Source: Argopecten irradians (lineage: Eukaryota; Mollusca; Bivalvia; Pectinida; Pectinidae). Taken from it: 64,000 bases of DNA. Position numbers and translations under genes: made by a program. Of this stretch, positions 12,150 to 33,333 are shown piece by piece (the stretch's first letter is position 1; each line of letters starts with the position of its first letter). The notes under the pieces are model-generated. The model was not told the DNA's origin and made no database searches. It saw only the letters and a program-made list of their open reading frames with translations. The stretch is taken from the NCBI RefSeq assembly GCF_041381155.1, contig NC_091139.1:6820383-6884382 (forward strand). Reading direction: 5' to 3'.

Positions 12150-12600
12150 GTGTCTATAGCGTTTTAATTCTACCTTTTTGCCCATTACATGATCATAAAA
12201 GGCGACCTTTGGGGCTTTATATATTCTTTTCTTCCTAACGTCTTCCTTGACACCACCTCACTTTTGGCCGCCTTGAGTTGACTGTTTAGAAAGGCTCTGG
12301 GAACTATTACTTGCACGAGACACGTCTCTTTACTGTAAACGTACTTATTTTAGCGGTATTGAACCATCGAACTGCGTTATTTTATATCCGCGACGATAAA
12401 TAATAATTTACAGATGTTCGCCTTGCGCTACAATAAGTATGTTTTTTTTTACAGAATATACATGTACATTGTTTCTGCTCTTGCTGAGCATTCAACAGAA
12501 AGAGAGCGAGACGACTACTATACATGTAGCCGATGTCAGTATATATGACCGACTGTGATGTTCTCCCACTGTATTTGGCAACATGTTTCAGTGAGAATGC
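12150..12600 (+). mobile_element. Diverged SINE family 1 copy
   Basis: ACATGATCATAAAAGGCGAC, ACCACCTCACTTTTGGCC and GAAAGGCTCTGGGA match the head and tRNA-like parts of the SINE that is complete at 52125-52620. Scraps of its middle (TTTCTGCTCTTGCTGAGC) continue to ~12600. The copy is heavily decayed and interrupted. Confidence 0.6.
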
Positions 12601-13270
12601 ATTGAAATGTTTCCACCATTAAAAAAGGCACTCTTGATCATATCACAGCCACCCGAACCAAAGGCATCCAACAAAGCAACATATGTAAGGTAGACCGTTC
12701 TTAAAATGACATTTTCTGTGAAAAGGGCATTATACGTAATCAACCAACCAACACTTTTAATATTTACAGATTTTCTTCTACCCAAAATGGAATAACCCAT
12801 TCAGTAGTCATTTTGAAAGATATAGGAATAACCTCATGTGATTTTTAGCAATATAACTAATCTTATTATAATTATTGGTAAGATGACATGTTCAGTCTTA
12901 CCTTGTTAATTTGATCTGCAGGTAGGGTGTTAGTATTTATTCTTTCATACCTACGCGTGTAATACTGGCTGGTCTAGGGCAATACACTCATGTCGCCTGA
13001 GGCTGTATTGCATGGCTACCCATACAATAAAGCCTTGTGACGTCACGGCGTCAACAAAATCTCTATTTCCTCGGTAAAATTTTAACATTTTTTTCACAAA
13101 ATTGACTGGTTTTACTATAAAAGATGCAAGCAACGGATTTTGTGTTGAAAATATCACGTAATTTTTCATGTATGGAAATTGACTTCCAGTCGTGGATTTC
13201 TTCGAATTTATTTCAAAATGGCGGGATGTTATAGTTGTAAAATTGCAGTAAAACGTCGTGGTATGAAAGA
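12601..13270. other. No gene; short inverted-repeat scraps
   Basis: The only structure noticed is GGGCAATACACTCATGTCGC facing AGGCTGTATTGC around 12978-13012, and a TGACGTCAC site at ~13038. Confidence 0.4.
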
Positions 13271-13275
13271 AAAAT

Positions 13276-13424
13276 ACTCTTTCATAAGTGGATATGAAGG
13301 ATAGGGATATTCTACCCTCGGGATCACAAAATGTTGCAAAACCCTCGGCAAGCCTCGGGTTTTACTACATTTTGTGACCCTCGGGTAGAATATCCCTATC
13401 CTTCATATCCACATATGAAAGAGT
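13276..13424. mobile_element. Near-perfect hairpin element with loop core CCCTCGGCAAGCCTCGGG
   Basis: The left arm runs ACTCTTTCATAAGTGGATAT...TACCCTCGGGATCACAAAATG. The right arm is almost its exact reverse complement, ending ATATCCACATATGAAAGAGT. The centre is ACCCTCGGCAAGCCTCGGGT, itself nearly self-complementary. The total is ~149 bp. It would fold into a stem of ~65 bp. The same core sits in a second hairpin at 14290-14423 with different outer arms. Confidence 0.8.
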
Positions 13425-13431
13425 CTTATAG

Positions 13432-13930
13432 TATTGTACCTGCTGCACCTATTTCATGATCGTAAAAGGCGACTAAGTGTATGATCTTATCTTTTATCTT
13501 CTTCCTAACTGACGTCTGACTTCTAACGTCTCCCTTGACAACGCCTCACTTTGGGCTTTCGGTTGAGCACTCGTCCCTGTGAGAAAGGTTCTGGGTTTGG
13601 TCCCTTGGCGGAGACACACAAAAGTCTGTAAAAGTGGTAGTTTCTGCTCCTGCTTAGTGCTCAGCATACCGGGAGTGGGACGACTGGTTCGTCCGTAGAC
13701 AGTATAATTTGACTAGGAGGGTTGTATTGCTCGGTGTCTTGGTGGCATGCTTCAGTGATAGAACAAAGGGCAAGAGTTCCAAAATTTCCACTATACAAGA
13801 AGACACAACACAAATATACCAGTCTCCCAAAACACTCCCTCACTTCTTTACGCAATACAGCGCATACATGAGAGGCCGTCTCAACATAACCCTGCCTGTT
13901 AACAGGACGTTACTTTAATCATAATAAAAA
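13432..13930 (+). mobile_element. SINE family 1, near full-length
   Basis: In order: head CCTGCTGCACCTATTTCATG, the AAAAGGCGACTAA box, a tRNA-like part (TGAGCACTCGTCCCTGTGAG then GGTTTGGTCCC as B box), a body ending in GAAGACACAACAC, and the tail CCTGTTAACAGGACGTTA. It matches the minus-strand copy at 52125-52620 throughout. Tail and tRNA-like promoter mark it as a LINE-mobilised SINE. No clean target duplication was found for this copy. Confidence 0.75.
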
Positions 13931-14046
13931 ACACGACAAACAAACTAGTTTATTATGCAATACATCTTTATCATAAAATGAAAATACACACTTCTTGAAA
14001 TTGATTATTTGATGGTATAACCTGTAATAACGATGTTTTGCATGCT

Positions 14047-14310
14047 TCAATATGTAATAAGCAGGAGCAGAAACTACCACTTTTTAAAGACTTTGGTGTG
14101 TCTCGGCTAGGGGATAGAACCCAGAGCCTTCCTCACAGGGGCGAATGCTCAACTCAAGGCCAAAAGTGAGGCGGTGCCAAGGGAGGCATTAGGAAAGATA
14201 AAGTCAGTTAGGAAGAAGAGAAAATATAAGATCCTAAATTTAGTCGATTTTACGATCAAGCAATAGGGGCAGCAGGTACAATTCTAATGCCCTACCTGCA
14301 GGGCCAACGA
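14047..14310 (-). mobile_element. SINE family 1, 5' half
   Basis: AGCAGGAGCAGAAACTACCA, GGGGATAGAACCCAGAGCCT (inverse of the B-box region) and AATAGGGGCAGCAGGTACAA reproduce the first ~270 bp of the SINE in minus orientation. It runs into the hairpin at 14290. Confidence 0.7.
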
Positions 14311-14423
14311 AATCACAACCCTCGGGGCAATTCCTGAATGCCCAACCCTCGGCAAGCCTCGGGTTAGACGTTCATGAATTACCCCTCGGGTTGTGATTTC
14401 GTTGTCACACCCTCTAGGTAGGG
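14290..14423. mobile_element. Second hairpin element sharing the same core
   Basis: CCCTACCTGCAGGGCCAACG then AAATCACAACCCTCGGGG is mirrored by CCCCTCGGGTTGTGATTTCG then TTGTCACACCCTCTAGGTAGGG. The centre ACCCTCGGCAAGCCTCGGGT is identical to that of the hairpin 950 bp to the left. The outer arms are unrelated. Confidence 0.75.
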
Positions 14424-14454
14424 AAAGATTCTATTAATCACAGCCCACGCGTTC

Positions 14455-14710
14455 ACATTAAAATGACAACGGGCAAACAGTCGTCCCCATTCCCTTTGTA
14501 CTGACCAGACACTGCGACATTTTAGAGTAATGTGAGGCTCGGCTAGGGGATGTGTTCCCCAAATGGGCGAGAGTTCAACTCTGCCAATTTAGGCAGCGAT
14601 GTTGGGAAGAAAAAGAAAATATACCAAAATTTAGTCGCCTTTTACGATAATGAAGGGACAGCAGGTACAATTATTATGCCCTACATACAGAGCAACTGGA
14701 CAAACTTTCA
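14455..14710 (-). mobile_element. SINE family 1, internally deleted copy
   Basis: GACAACGGGCAAACAGTCGT, CTCGGCTAGGGGAT and TAGTCGCCTTTTACGATAAT are inverse SINE blocks in the right order with the tRNA-like part eroded. Confidence 0.65.
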
Positions 14711-14730
14711 AGACAGATATTCAATTATTA

Positions 14731-14877
14731 TTTAATATAGAATGGATGCCTTTGTTTCGTAACCAGTTTGAATATAATTTATATGCACAAAGATGTTATG
14801 AGGCATTGAACCATCAAAATGTCAATAAAACATATGATTCAGTACTTCGACAAAAAACATTTCTTAACCCATTTTAA
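14731..14877 (+). other. Orphan 49-codon open frame, possible terminal exon
   Basis: After an AG-like acceptor (TTTAATATAG), a frame reads WMPLFRNQFEYNLYAQRC then YEALNHQNVNKTYDSVL and stops at 14875. Its residue composition looks more protein-like than neighbouring AT-driven frames. I do not recognise a family and found no matching upstream exon, so it may equally be chance. Confidence 0.2.
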
Positions 14878-15738
14878 TGTACAATATACTTGAAAACGAT
14901 ATCAGTTGAAAAATATACATGTAGCAACTGTAAAGGGTAATGCTTACTAATGATATATTCATTTCCAAAATAGTTACCAGATAAAAATGTTATACTTATT
15001 ATATGTTAATTTTGATATTTTTCGAAGGCCAAATTGAATTTTTTGTTCTTAATGGTTTATGATATTTATATTTTTATTCTGGTTTTGTGTAATTTATTGG
15101 TTATACATGTATTAACTAGCTTGAATGTAACAACCTTAGAAAACAAGTTTTAGTTAATTTGATATGGGAGTCCAAAATGACAACATTCCAATATAACGAA
15201 CATGAAAAATCTTTCTGTGGGATGTTTGATTGCATTACTATGGGGTTTTTTTTTTAACTTTTTAAAAAATGTTTGATTTAATAAATGGAGTTGAACATCG
15301 TTTTGATAAAGGGAGTGAAAGCACTGGTTTGTCCATTGTTAGTATAATGTGACAGGGTGGGGGCGTTTTGTTATCCCATGCAATTTAATAACATTTACCA
15401 TATTGAGATGGGGGTATTAGTTTATAACGTCCTATTAACAGCCAGGATCATGAAGATAGAAAACAGATCTTTATCTAGGTCAATACATAATACACACAAG
15501 TGTTATTGTATGTAAATGGATGTGGGTATCAATTCATTCTTAAATAATTCAATTTTGCTTGTTACAAGCATTTTCATTGGCCTACAATTTACTTTATCAG
15601 CCCATAAATGAAAACAATGGCGTCGTCGTTTGTCACGATGCTTCTGATTGGCTGAGATGACGAAGTAATGATTTCATAGCCAAAAGCCAAAATGAATTTT
15701 GAATATAGAAGAGATTATCTTTAGTAAATTGAATTATT
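14878..15738. other. No gene; SINE scraps
   Basis: About 15295-15365 matches the middle of SINE family 1. About 15420-15455 (TAACGTCCTATTAACAGCCA) is an inverse SINE tail. Confidence 0.5.
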
Positions 15739-15881
15739 AGGATTAATTTGAATAGATTTGTTATATTATGGAGATATAACACAAAAGCCTGAGTGTCGTA
15801 AATGGCTTCGCGGTTATTTAAAGTACACTCAGATTTTTGTGTTATATCTTCATAACATAAAAATCTATTCAGGTTAATCCT
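15739..15881. mobile_element. Hairpin MITE, 'AGATATAACACAAAA' family
   Basis: The left arm AGGATTAATTTGAATAGATT...GGAGATATAACACAAAAGCC is matched in inverse by ...TTTTTGTGTTATATCTTCAT then AACATAAAAATCTATTC and AGGTTAATCCT. Partial copies occur near 8565-8660, 30370-30425 and 33120-33165. Confidence 0.75.
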
Positions 15882-16335
15882 TAATTAACATTAATTTAAA
15901 TAAGTGTTTAAGATTGGGTTATATGACAAGATAGTTGTCCTTATTTCTGTTATTCGGGATTATTAAAACGTTTTGCTACTACCAAAACAGTATAAACTAG
16001 TATTTAAAACAAAGGGCTTAGTTTTATAAAATGTCGGTAAAATGATCATATCAAATCTTTTTTTCTGAAAGTATAGTAAATTCATAAATGCATTATCAAC
16101 GACTTCTCTTGGCTTTTAAATCATATTATAACAAGTTACTAGTCACTTAGCATTGAAATTGGTATTAATTGTATGTCTAGCTGTTTGAGAAAGAAGTACG
16201 TAACTAATTTATTTCAAAATACAATACCTTATAGTGATTACATAGTGCAAAGAATATTGATATGATGCTTGTATGCTTCCTATATGCTAACATTGGTTTA
16301 TATTGTTCGTTTATTTGGCTGCTGTAATTTTCGCC
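15882..16335. other. No gene or repeat recognised
   Basis: AT-rich sequence without protein-like frames. Confidence 0.4.
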
Positions 16336-16339
16336 GCCG

Positions 16340-16630
16340 CACTGTTGTTTTTTGGCCTGTAGGTAGTGCAATATAATTGTACCATTTGCCTTCTATTGCA
16401 TGATATCTTAAAATGCGACTAAATTTCGGATATTTTCTTTCCTCATGTTCCTAACTGCTTTTTTTCTTCTTTATGTCTCTCTTGACATCACCTCACTTTG
16501 CGCAGTTGAGCGCTTGCCCTTGTGGGGAAGCTCTGGCTACTATTCTATAACCCAGGATAAAATAAAAAAATAAGTCGCCTTTTACGATCATGCACAGGTA
16601 CACTTTTGATGTTCTACCTGCAGGACATTC
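16340..16630 (+). mobile_element. Two facing SINE family 1 fragments
   Basis: 16340-16560 is a plus-strand head and tRNA-like part (GCATGATATCTTAAAATGCG, CATCACCTCACTTTGCGCAG, GTTGAGCGCTTGCCCTTGTG). 16565-16630 is a minus-strand head (AAGTCGCCTTTTACGATCAT, CTACCTGCAGGAC). Together they form a broken inverted pair. Confidence 0.6.
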
Positions 16631-16894
16631 GTAAACAGTTTGTGTGATGTAGTAAATCTTTTTCCCGGATGATCGTCCTTAAATATGCTATTATGTTTAA
16701 CGTTGCGCAATATAAGTAATATTGTTCATTTTTCGACAAAATAATGACGTAAAATAACTGATTCTGAAAATTAGTTTTTATCGGATTTTATTTTCTATCA
16801 AAGAATATGCATCTATCTTGCAAATTTAAGAAAGAAAACTTATCTTTTGCAATTACGTTACATTTAACTCTAATTTATTTGACTTATACCGTTT

Positions 16895-17055
16895 TTGAGA
16901 ACGTTCATGGCGGCCATCTTGAATATTTTCAATTCCCCAAAGATGCCAAGGTGGCATCATTCGGATTCTGATTAAGCACATCCTACTGCAACATAATCAG
17001 CAAAAACATTTTATGCGAACTATATTTTTGGGTTTTCTGGTTGGCACCTGGACTA
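16895..17055 (-). repeat. Right terminal inverted repeat of the 5.37-kb block
   Basis: Inverse partner of 11686-11865. LINE ORF2 sequence resumes directly after it: a TAG at 17057-17059 is followed by an open frame from 17060. Confidence 0.75.
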
Positions 17056-17059
17056 TTAG

Positions 17060-20000
17060 GGATGCGATACAAGAGGTTCCCCTAATCGTAACGAACTAAT
17101 AAAACCTACACTAAAGGTAACATTTCTGAATGTTTGCGGACTAAAGTCAAAGTTAAAATTAACGGAATTCGATCAATTAATAAAATCGTGTGATATTCTT
17201 GTTTTTTTAGAAAGTAAAACTGATGAATTTGATGTTTTAAACTTGCCGAAAGGTTACACATACTATGCAAAACACCGATCTAAATGTAAAAGACGATCGG
17301 GTGGTATTGTTATTGTATACAAGAAAAATATTGAACATTTACTACATTTTAAATCCAGTAATTTCGAATATGTACAATGGTTAATAATATCGAAATCCTT
17401 GTTAAATCTTGACTATGAAATATTACTCGGTAATATCTATATCCCACCTGAAACTTCTAGATACTCAACTATTGACGCCTTTTCAGAAATAGAGCTAGAA
17501 ATGATTAGTTTTTGTAATAGCAATACGCAAGTATCACTTATTGGAGATTTCAATGCTAAGACTCAGTCAAGACAAGATTATATTGAGCCTGACGATAGCC
17601 TTTTTGATGTGTTAAATATTGGTGAAGATGAGCATTTATTCAATGTACTACATGATTTTGAAAAATTAAATGGAATGAACATACCTCTTACGAGATACAG
17701 TAAATGTACTTCTAGAATGAACAATTATGGAAACAAATTAATTGAGTTCTGTAAGCAAAATAACATGTACATTGCTAATGGTAGAATTGGGAATGACCAA
17801 TTCATAGGGAAAACCACATGTAATAATTCAACAGTAATAGATTATCTTATTGTGTCATCTGAATTATTCAATTGTATTAATGAGTTTGAAGTTTCTGACT
17901 TTGATCCTTTGTTTTCGGATGTACATTGCAGGATTGAGTTCAGTATTTTTGGAACTCCCACACATTGCCAAGTTCAAGAATTTTCTAATATGAACATGGA
18001 CAATAATGGGTATATAAAGTGGAAAAGTGATTTAAAAGATGATTTTATTGAGCATATTGTAAACGAGCAAAACGATAATATGGATCTACTAAATAACACA
18101 TTAGATCTTATAGGTAATAAACCTACTGACCACATTTCGCGAGATGAAATAGATAATGTCATACACAACATAAGCAATATTTTCACAACATCAGCTTCAA
18201 AAGTATTTGGTAAAAAACATTATCGTGCTAAAGGTTATAAACAGACCAGTAAACCATGGTACAATACACAGTGTGATAAATTAAGGAAAGAATTCCATGC
18301 AGCAAAAAAGGAATATTGTCGGATAAAAAATGAAAACAATTTTAAAAAACTTAAGAAAAAAAATAGACAATATAAAAAAGAAATACATAAAAGTTACAAA
18401 AATTACTTAAACTGTATGGAACAGAAAATACGAAACTCTACAAAACATGATCCAAAATATCTTTGGAATATTTTAAATAAGTTATCAGGTAATGAAAAGG
18501 TTAACAAAGCTGATATAAGTATACAGGAACTCTTTGAATACTTTAAAACACTTAACAATAACGAGTTTGAAGAAGATGAAGAGTTCCTAATTGACGAAGT
18601 AACCGATAATACATATCCAATTCTGAACGAAGACATAAGCGACGATGAGATTAAAGAAGCTGTAAATAAATTAAAAAATAATAAAGCCAGTGGTATTGAT
18701 GGTATTGTCAATGAATATATGAAACATACTTTACACACATTTCTTCCAGTATATTCGAAAATTTTTAACATTATACTTAACACAGGTCTAGTCCCAACAG
18801 ATTGGACTATTGGCATAATTAAGCCTATATATAAAAACAAAGGTGACAAACACAATCCTGATAATTACAGAGCTATTACTCTAGTCTCGTGCCTAGGCAA
18901 GTTATTCACTTCCATCATAAACAATAGACTCACTAAATTAGCAGATGAAATCAATCTTATATCACAAGCACAAGCCGGGTTTAGAAAAGGGTACTCAACA
19001 ACAGAAAATATCTTTATATTACATACTCTTATCTCTATATATTTCTCTACAAACAAAAAACTGTATTGTACATTTATTGATTTTAAAAAAGCCTTTGATA
19101 CAGTGTGGCGCGTTGGATTATGGAAAAAAAATGCAGTCTTTCTCTATTAAAGGAAAAATTTTAAAAGTTATATATAATCTATACGAACATACAAAATCCT
19201 GTGTACGCAATGGAAATGAAATGTCAGATTTTTTTATATGTAATGTTGGGGTTAAGCAAGGCGAAAATCTCTCACCGTTTTTATTTTCTATTTTTCTTAA
19301 TGATCTTGAAGAATATCTTCACCAAAACAATGTGTCATATTTGAGAGAAATTGATAGCTTATGTGAAAATAATCTTGGTATGTTTGTCAAATTATTTGTC
19401 ATTTTATATGCAGATGATACTGTGCTGATGTCAGAATCACCTGAAGGTCTACAATGTGCACTTGATTGCTTTCAAAGTTATTGTGACGAGTGGAAACTAA
19501 CTGTTAATACACAAAAGACAAAAATAGTAATTTTTGAAAAACGCAAAAGTAGACGGCAATATAATTTCAAATTATTTAATGATCAGATAACTCGTGAATA
19601 TTCTTATCCTTATCTTGGTATATTGTTCAATTACAACGGCTCATTTGCTAAAACAAAGAAAAAGTTAGCTGACCAGGCAAAGAAAGCACTGTATGCATTG
19701 TATACCAAAATTAGAAACGTTCCATTATCAATAGATTTACAATTGAAATTATTTGACTCACTTGTATCCCCTATTTTGTTGTATGCCTGTGAAATCTGGG
19801 GATTTGAAAATGTAAGCATTATTGAGAAAATTCATTTGCAATTTTGTAAAAAAAATCTTCATGTTCGAAACAGTACTCCTAATTTTATGGTTTATGGAGA
19901 ACTTGGTAAATTTCCCTTAGAAATTGAAATCAAGGTACGGATGTTAATGTTTTGGCACAAAGTAATTACAGGGGGAGATAAACTCTCCAGTGTATTTTAT

Positions 20001-20597
20001 CGCCTTACATTAAGAATGCAAGAAAACGATACTACAGAATTTAAGTGGCTTGGGCATATAAAGTCACTCCTTAATGACACAGGTTTTAACAATTTTTGGG
20101 CATTTCAAAATACATGTACGATGAATAGAGCTTTGTTTAAAAACTTGCTAAAACGACGTTTATGTGATCAATATATTCAAAATTGGTATTCTATTTTTGA
20201 AACATCGTCTCGCGGACAATTCTACTCAACCTTTAAAAAGCAGTTTAAACTTGAACCATATTTAGTAAAGCTTGATTTCAAAGAACGTGTTATTATTAGT
20301 AAATTTAGAACCTCGAATTTAAAATTCCACATTGAAACTGGAAGATGGGCTGGTATACCGCGTGATAACCGTATTTGTTTACTATGTAATAACGGTATTG
20401 GAGATGAATATCACTACTTATTTCAATGTAGTAATGCAAGTGTAACTAATAATAGACATAAATATATTCCACAATACTATTATACAAATCCAAGTTTATT
20501 AAAAATGGGAGGCATGTTTGAAATCTGTAATCGAACTCTATTAACGAGAGTGAGTTATTTTCTTAAACAAATAGAACAGTTATGTATTTTAAATTGA
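17060..20597 (+). pseudogene. LINE ORF2: AP endonuclease plus reverse transcriptase, broken by one frameshift
   Basis: The open frame starts at 17060, with no ATG until well downstream, and reads into an endonuclease N-terminus (KVTFLNVCGLKSKL, ~17117). Endonuclease motifs follow: LIGDFNAKT (~17540), STVIDYLIVSS (~17830) and FSDVHCRIEF (~17915). Reverse transcriptase motifs then run DNYRAITLVSCLGKLF, QAGFRKGYSTTENIF and FIDFKKAFDTVW; then, in a second frame, GVKQGENLSPFLFS, LYADDTVLM (YADD at 19407-19418) and LTVNTQKTKIVIF. A C-terminal CLLCNNGIGDEYHYLFQC forms a CCHC knuckle. The frame changes at an A8 run (19124-19131); one base fewer would keep the frame open. All catalytic motifs look intact, so the element is young, or the indel is a sequencing error. 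The clade is probably L1/Tx1-like given the ORF1 type, but this is not certain. Confidence 0.85.
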
Positions 20598-21155
20598 TCA
20601 AAAAGTACAGTGTACTGGTTACATACACCTGCATTTATATTACTTGTATGTTTGTTATTACTTCTTATTATGCTGTGATATAGCTGATTATATATGTTAT
20701 ACGATATAGCATCGAATATACAATTGTATAACTACTACATGTATATGTTCAATCTATTTATACTCTGTACACAGTATTAAGCGTTCAAGTTCTATTAAAG
20801 CTAAAAGTATGAACTTAAGTAAAATTGAAATATATTTAGAGGTTATGCAGTTGTATTATACTGCTATGGCTACGCTAAAGGTCAATGATATGAAGTATTA
20901 AACATATACCATTATAATATTAAAATATTGATATGGTTGTTGTTCATACTACAATCATACATAACTAACAATGACCATGCATTATACTCACCAATGTACG
21001 TAAAATATTTCATACACCGATATGTACGCTTGAGTGTATTATGTTCACACTGTACTATCAATTACCCTGTCTGTCATGTATGTTTTGTATAAATTGACCT
21101 CTTGTGGCACACAAAGGTGTGCCCAGAGTGTATTAATAAAATCTGAAATCTGAAA
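20598..21155 (+). other. LINE 3' UTR and tail
   Basis: Non-coding sequence follows the ORF2 stop and ends in AATAAAATCTGAAATCTGAA, a short ATCTGAA tandem typical of LINEs that end in a simple repeat rather than poly(A). Matching target duplications could not be identified. Confidence 0.6.
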
Positions 21156-21955
21156 ACTAATTCGGTGTCTACATATTGGATTACCAATACGAGTGAACTT
21201 TCATTTTATTTCTATGTAATGTGCCACATATGTTTGATATATGAGAAAGAAATACAATACAAGAGAAAAGCAAATTCCACTTGAATTCTTCGTTTTGTGT
21301 CCTGCAATATATATCATTACCAGCGGTCCGAACCGAACCTGAAAACAACACACATTTTCTTTATTAAAAGGACGAGTAGAAGATCAAGCTCATCAGCAAT
21401 ATCGTTCATAAAGATAACAAAAAAAGAAGTGGACCAAATATTGAGCTTAAGATAGAACACTTTAGCACTGGGTATTATCTGAGATTTCCCTTTCCGATAT
21501 ACGAAGAATTCTTTGTCAACGCCTATCTAGATATTGTTCAAAAATTACCTTGTTCCAGACACGTCAATGTGCAAAGTCAAAGACGCTCTAAAACCCGGAA
21601 ATGTTTTGTGCAGTTTAGCTATCGTGCCCTCCCCAGCCTAATCCCCCTCTTTCTCTCTTGAATGCACATTAGTAGTAATACTTCTCTATTTATTAAACGT
21701 TCAGTCAAACCCACCAGAAACAACTCTATTAGATTTGCAACAGGAGTGATGAAGTTTATATATGTTATCGAAATTTATACATAATAATAATGACTCATAA
21801 ACACTTTGTTGCTGGACGTAAAAGCTCACATAAATGTTATCAGATGACCTCAACAGAATACTAAAACTGATGTAAAGTTAAGTCCTGTACTAGCCTTATA
21901 TTGTTTTACTTAGTCTTAGAAGTATAACGAAGCGATATGATAATATATATGATAA
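21156..21955. other. No gene recognised
   Basis: Ordinary AT-rich sequence lies between the LINE end and the 95-bp satellite. Confidence 0.4.
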
Positions 21956-21959
21956 ATAA

Positions 21960-22800
21960 ACTTTTTTCCGTCTATCTGTTAACGATGAAACAACATATTA
22001 CTATATGAAATGTTTGCTGATTTAGTTAAAGAAGCAATATGGTAATGTAAAACTTTTTTCCGTGTAACTGTTTACGAAGAAGCAACATGTTACAGTAAGA
22101 AATATTTGCCGACTAATTGTTATCAAAGCAATATAGTAATGTAAGAACTTTTGTCCGGCTAACTGTTGACGAAGAAACAACATGTTACTGTAAGAAATAT
22201 TTGCCGACTAACTGTTAACAAAGCAATAAAGTAATGTAAGAACTTTTGTCCTTCTAACTGTTGACGAAGAAACAACATGTTACTGTAAGAACTATTTGCC
22301 GACTAACTGTTAACAAAGCAATATAGTAATGTAAGAACTTTTGTCCTTCTAACTGTTGACGAAGAAACAACATGTTACTGTAAGAACTATTTGCCGACTA
22401 ACTGTTATCAAAGCAATATAGTAATGTAAGAACTTTTGTCCGGCTAACTGTTGACGAAGAAACAACATGTTACTGTAAGAACTATTTGCCGACTAACTGT
22501 TAACAAAGCAATATAGTAATGTAAGAACTTTTGTCCTTCTAACTGTTGACGAAGAAACAACATGTTACTGTAAGAACTATTTGCCGACTAACTGTTAACG
22601 AAGTAATATGGTAATGTATGAACTTTTCCCGTCTAACTGGTAACGAAAAAACAACATGTTCATATCTGTTTGCTGACTAACTACTATTGAAGCAATATGG
22701 TAATGTCCGTCTAGCTGTTGAGGAAGAAGCAACACGTTACTGTAAGAAATGTTTGCTGACTAACTGTTAACGAAGAAATGTTAATGGAAGATTTTTTCCA
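21960..22800. repeat. 95-bp satellite built from ~50 + ~45 bp half-units
   Basis: TTGTCC(G/T)(G/T)CTAACTGTT recurs at 22151, 22246, 22341, 22436 and 22531, exactly 95 bp apart. Each period contains two related halves: one with CTAACTGTTGACGAAGAAAC then AACATGTTACTGTAAGAA, the other with CTAACTGTTAACAAAGCAAT then ATAGTAATGTAAGAA. Outer copies to 21960 and 22800 are more diverged. This is a dimer-based higher-order array with a homogenised centre and degenerate edges. No frame stays open. Confidence 0.9.
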
Positions 22801-23187
22801 ACTGACTATAAACGTGTTTAAAATGCATTTTCCGTATCCCTTATTTATCTTATATTTTTCGAAACATTTAGAGTTAGTCATTTGAAACTAGATATGAAAT
22901 AAATCTTATTTATTTAATGCAACCCAGTGTATTTTGTATTCAACACAGTGTTTACTATTTCCTATGTACTCGCTATATCATATTGACACTAGCCAACGTC
23001 CTACTTTCATTTTGTGTTTGTGCATATTATGGGATGGCACTAAAAATGTTGTATAAAGCTGGTTTTTATAAAAATTTTCAGTGACAACCTTTCAAGTCCT
23101 CCTATCGTAACAAATTGAGGTATTGCCATATTCACATTTAAGTATTTTTCTCCGAAAAGCATAAACAAAGTCTCGTTCTTTTTAAAG
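22801..23187. other. Intron or upstream region of the SRCR gene
   Basis: No exon is recognised before the acceptor at 23186-23187. Confidence 0.4.

Positions 23188-33333
<10,146 letters not shown>

Larger units (their letters stand above)
11686..17055. mobile_element. 5.37-kb block with ~160-bp terminal inverted repeats inserted between LINE ORF1 and ORF2
   Basis: The left end (TAGTCCAGGTGCCAA...) is mirrored at the right end (...TTGGCACCTGGACTA). Further inside, TAGTTCGCATAAAATGTTTT is identical in both arms, and a GATGCCACC(G/T)TGGCATC segment and TTCAAGATGG recur in order. The flanks read TTA at 11683-11685 and TTA at 17056-17058. If the end is instead set at GTCC...GGAC, they read TA/TA. 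TTA would fit PIF/Harbinger and TA would fit Tc1/mariner. No transposase frame is visible inside; the interior holds SINE fragments and hairpin MITEs. It is therefore a non-autonomous or long-dead element that served as a landing pad, and it separates ORF1 from ORF2 of the host LINE. Confidence 0.75.

Noticed and set aside
18403..18855. 150-codon minus-strand frame inside LINE ORF2
   Set aside because: Shadow of the AT-rich plus-strand reverse transcriptase frame.
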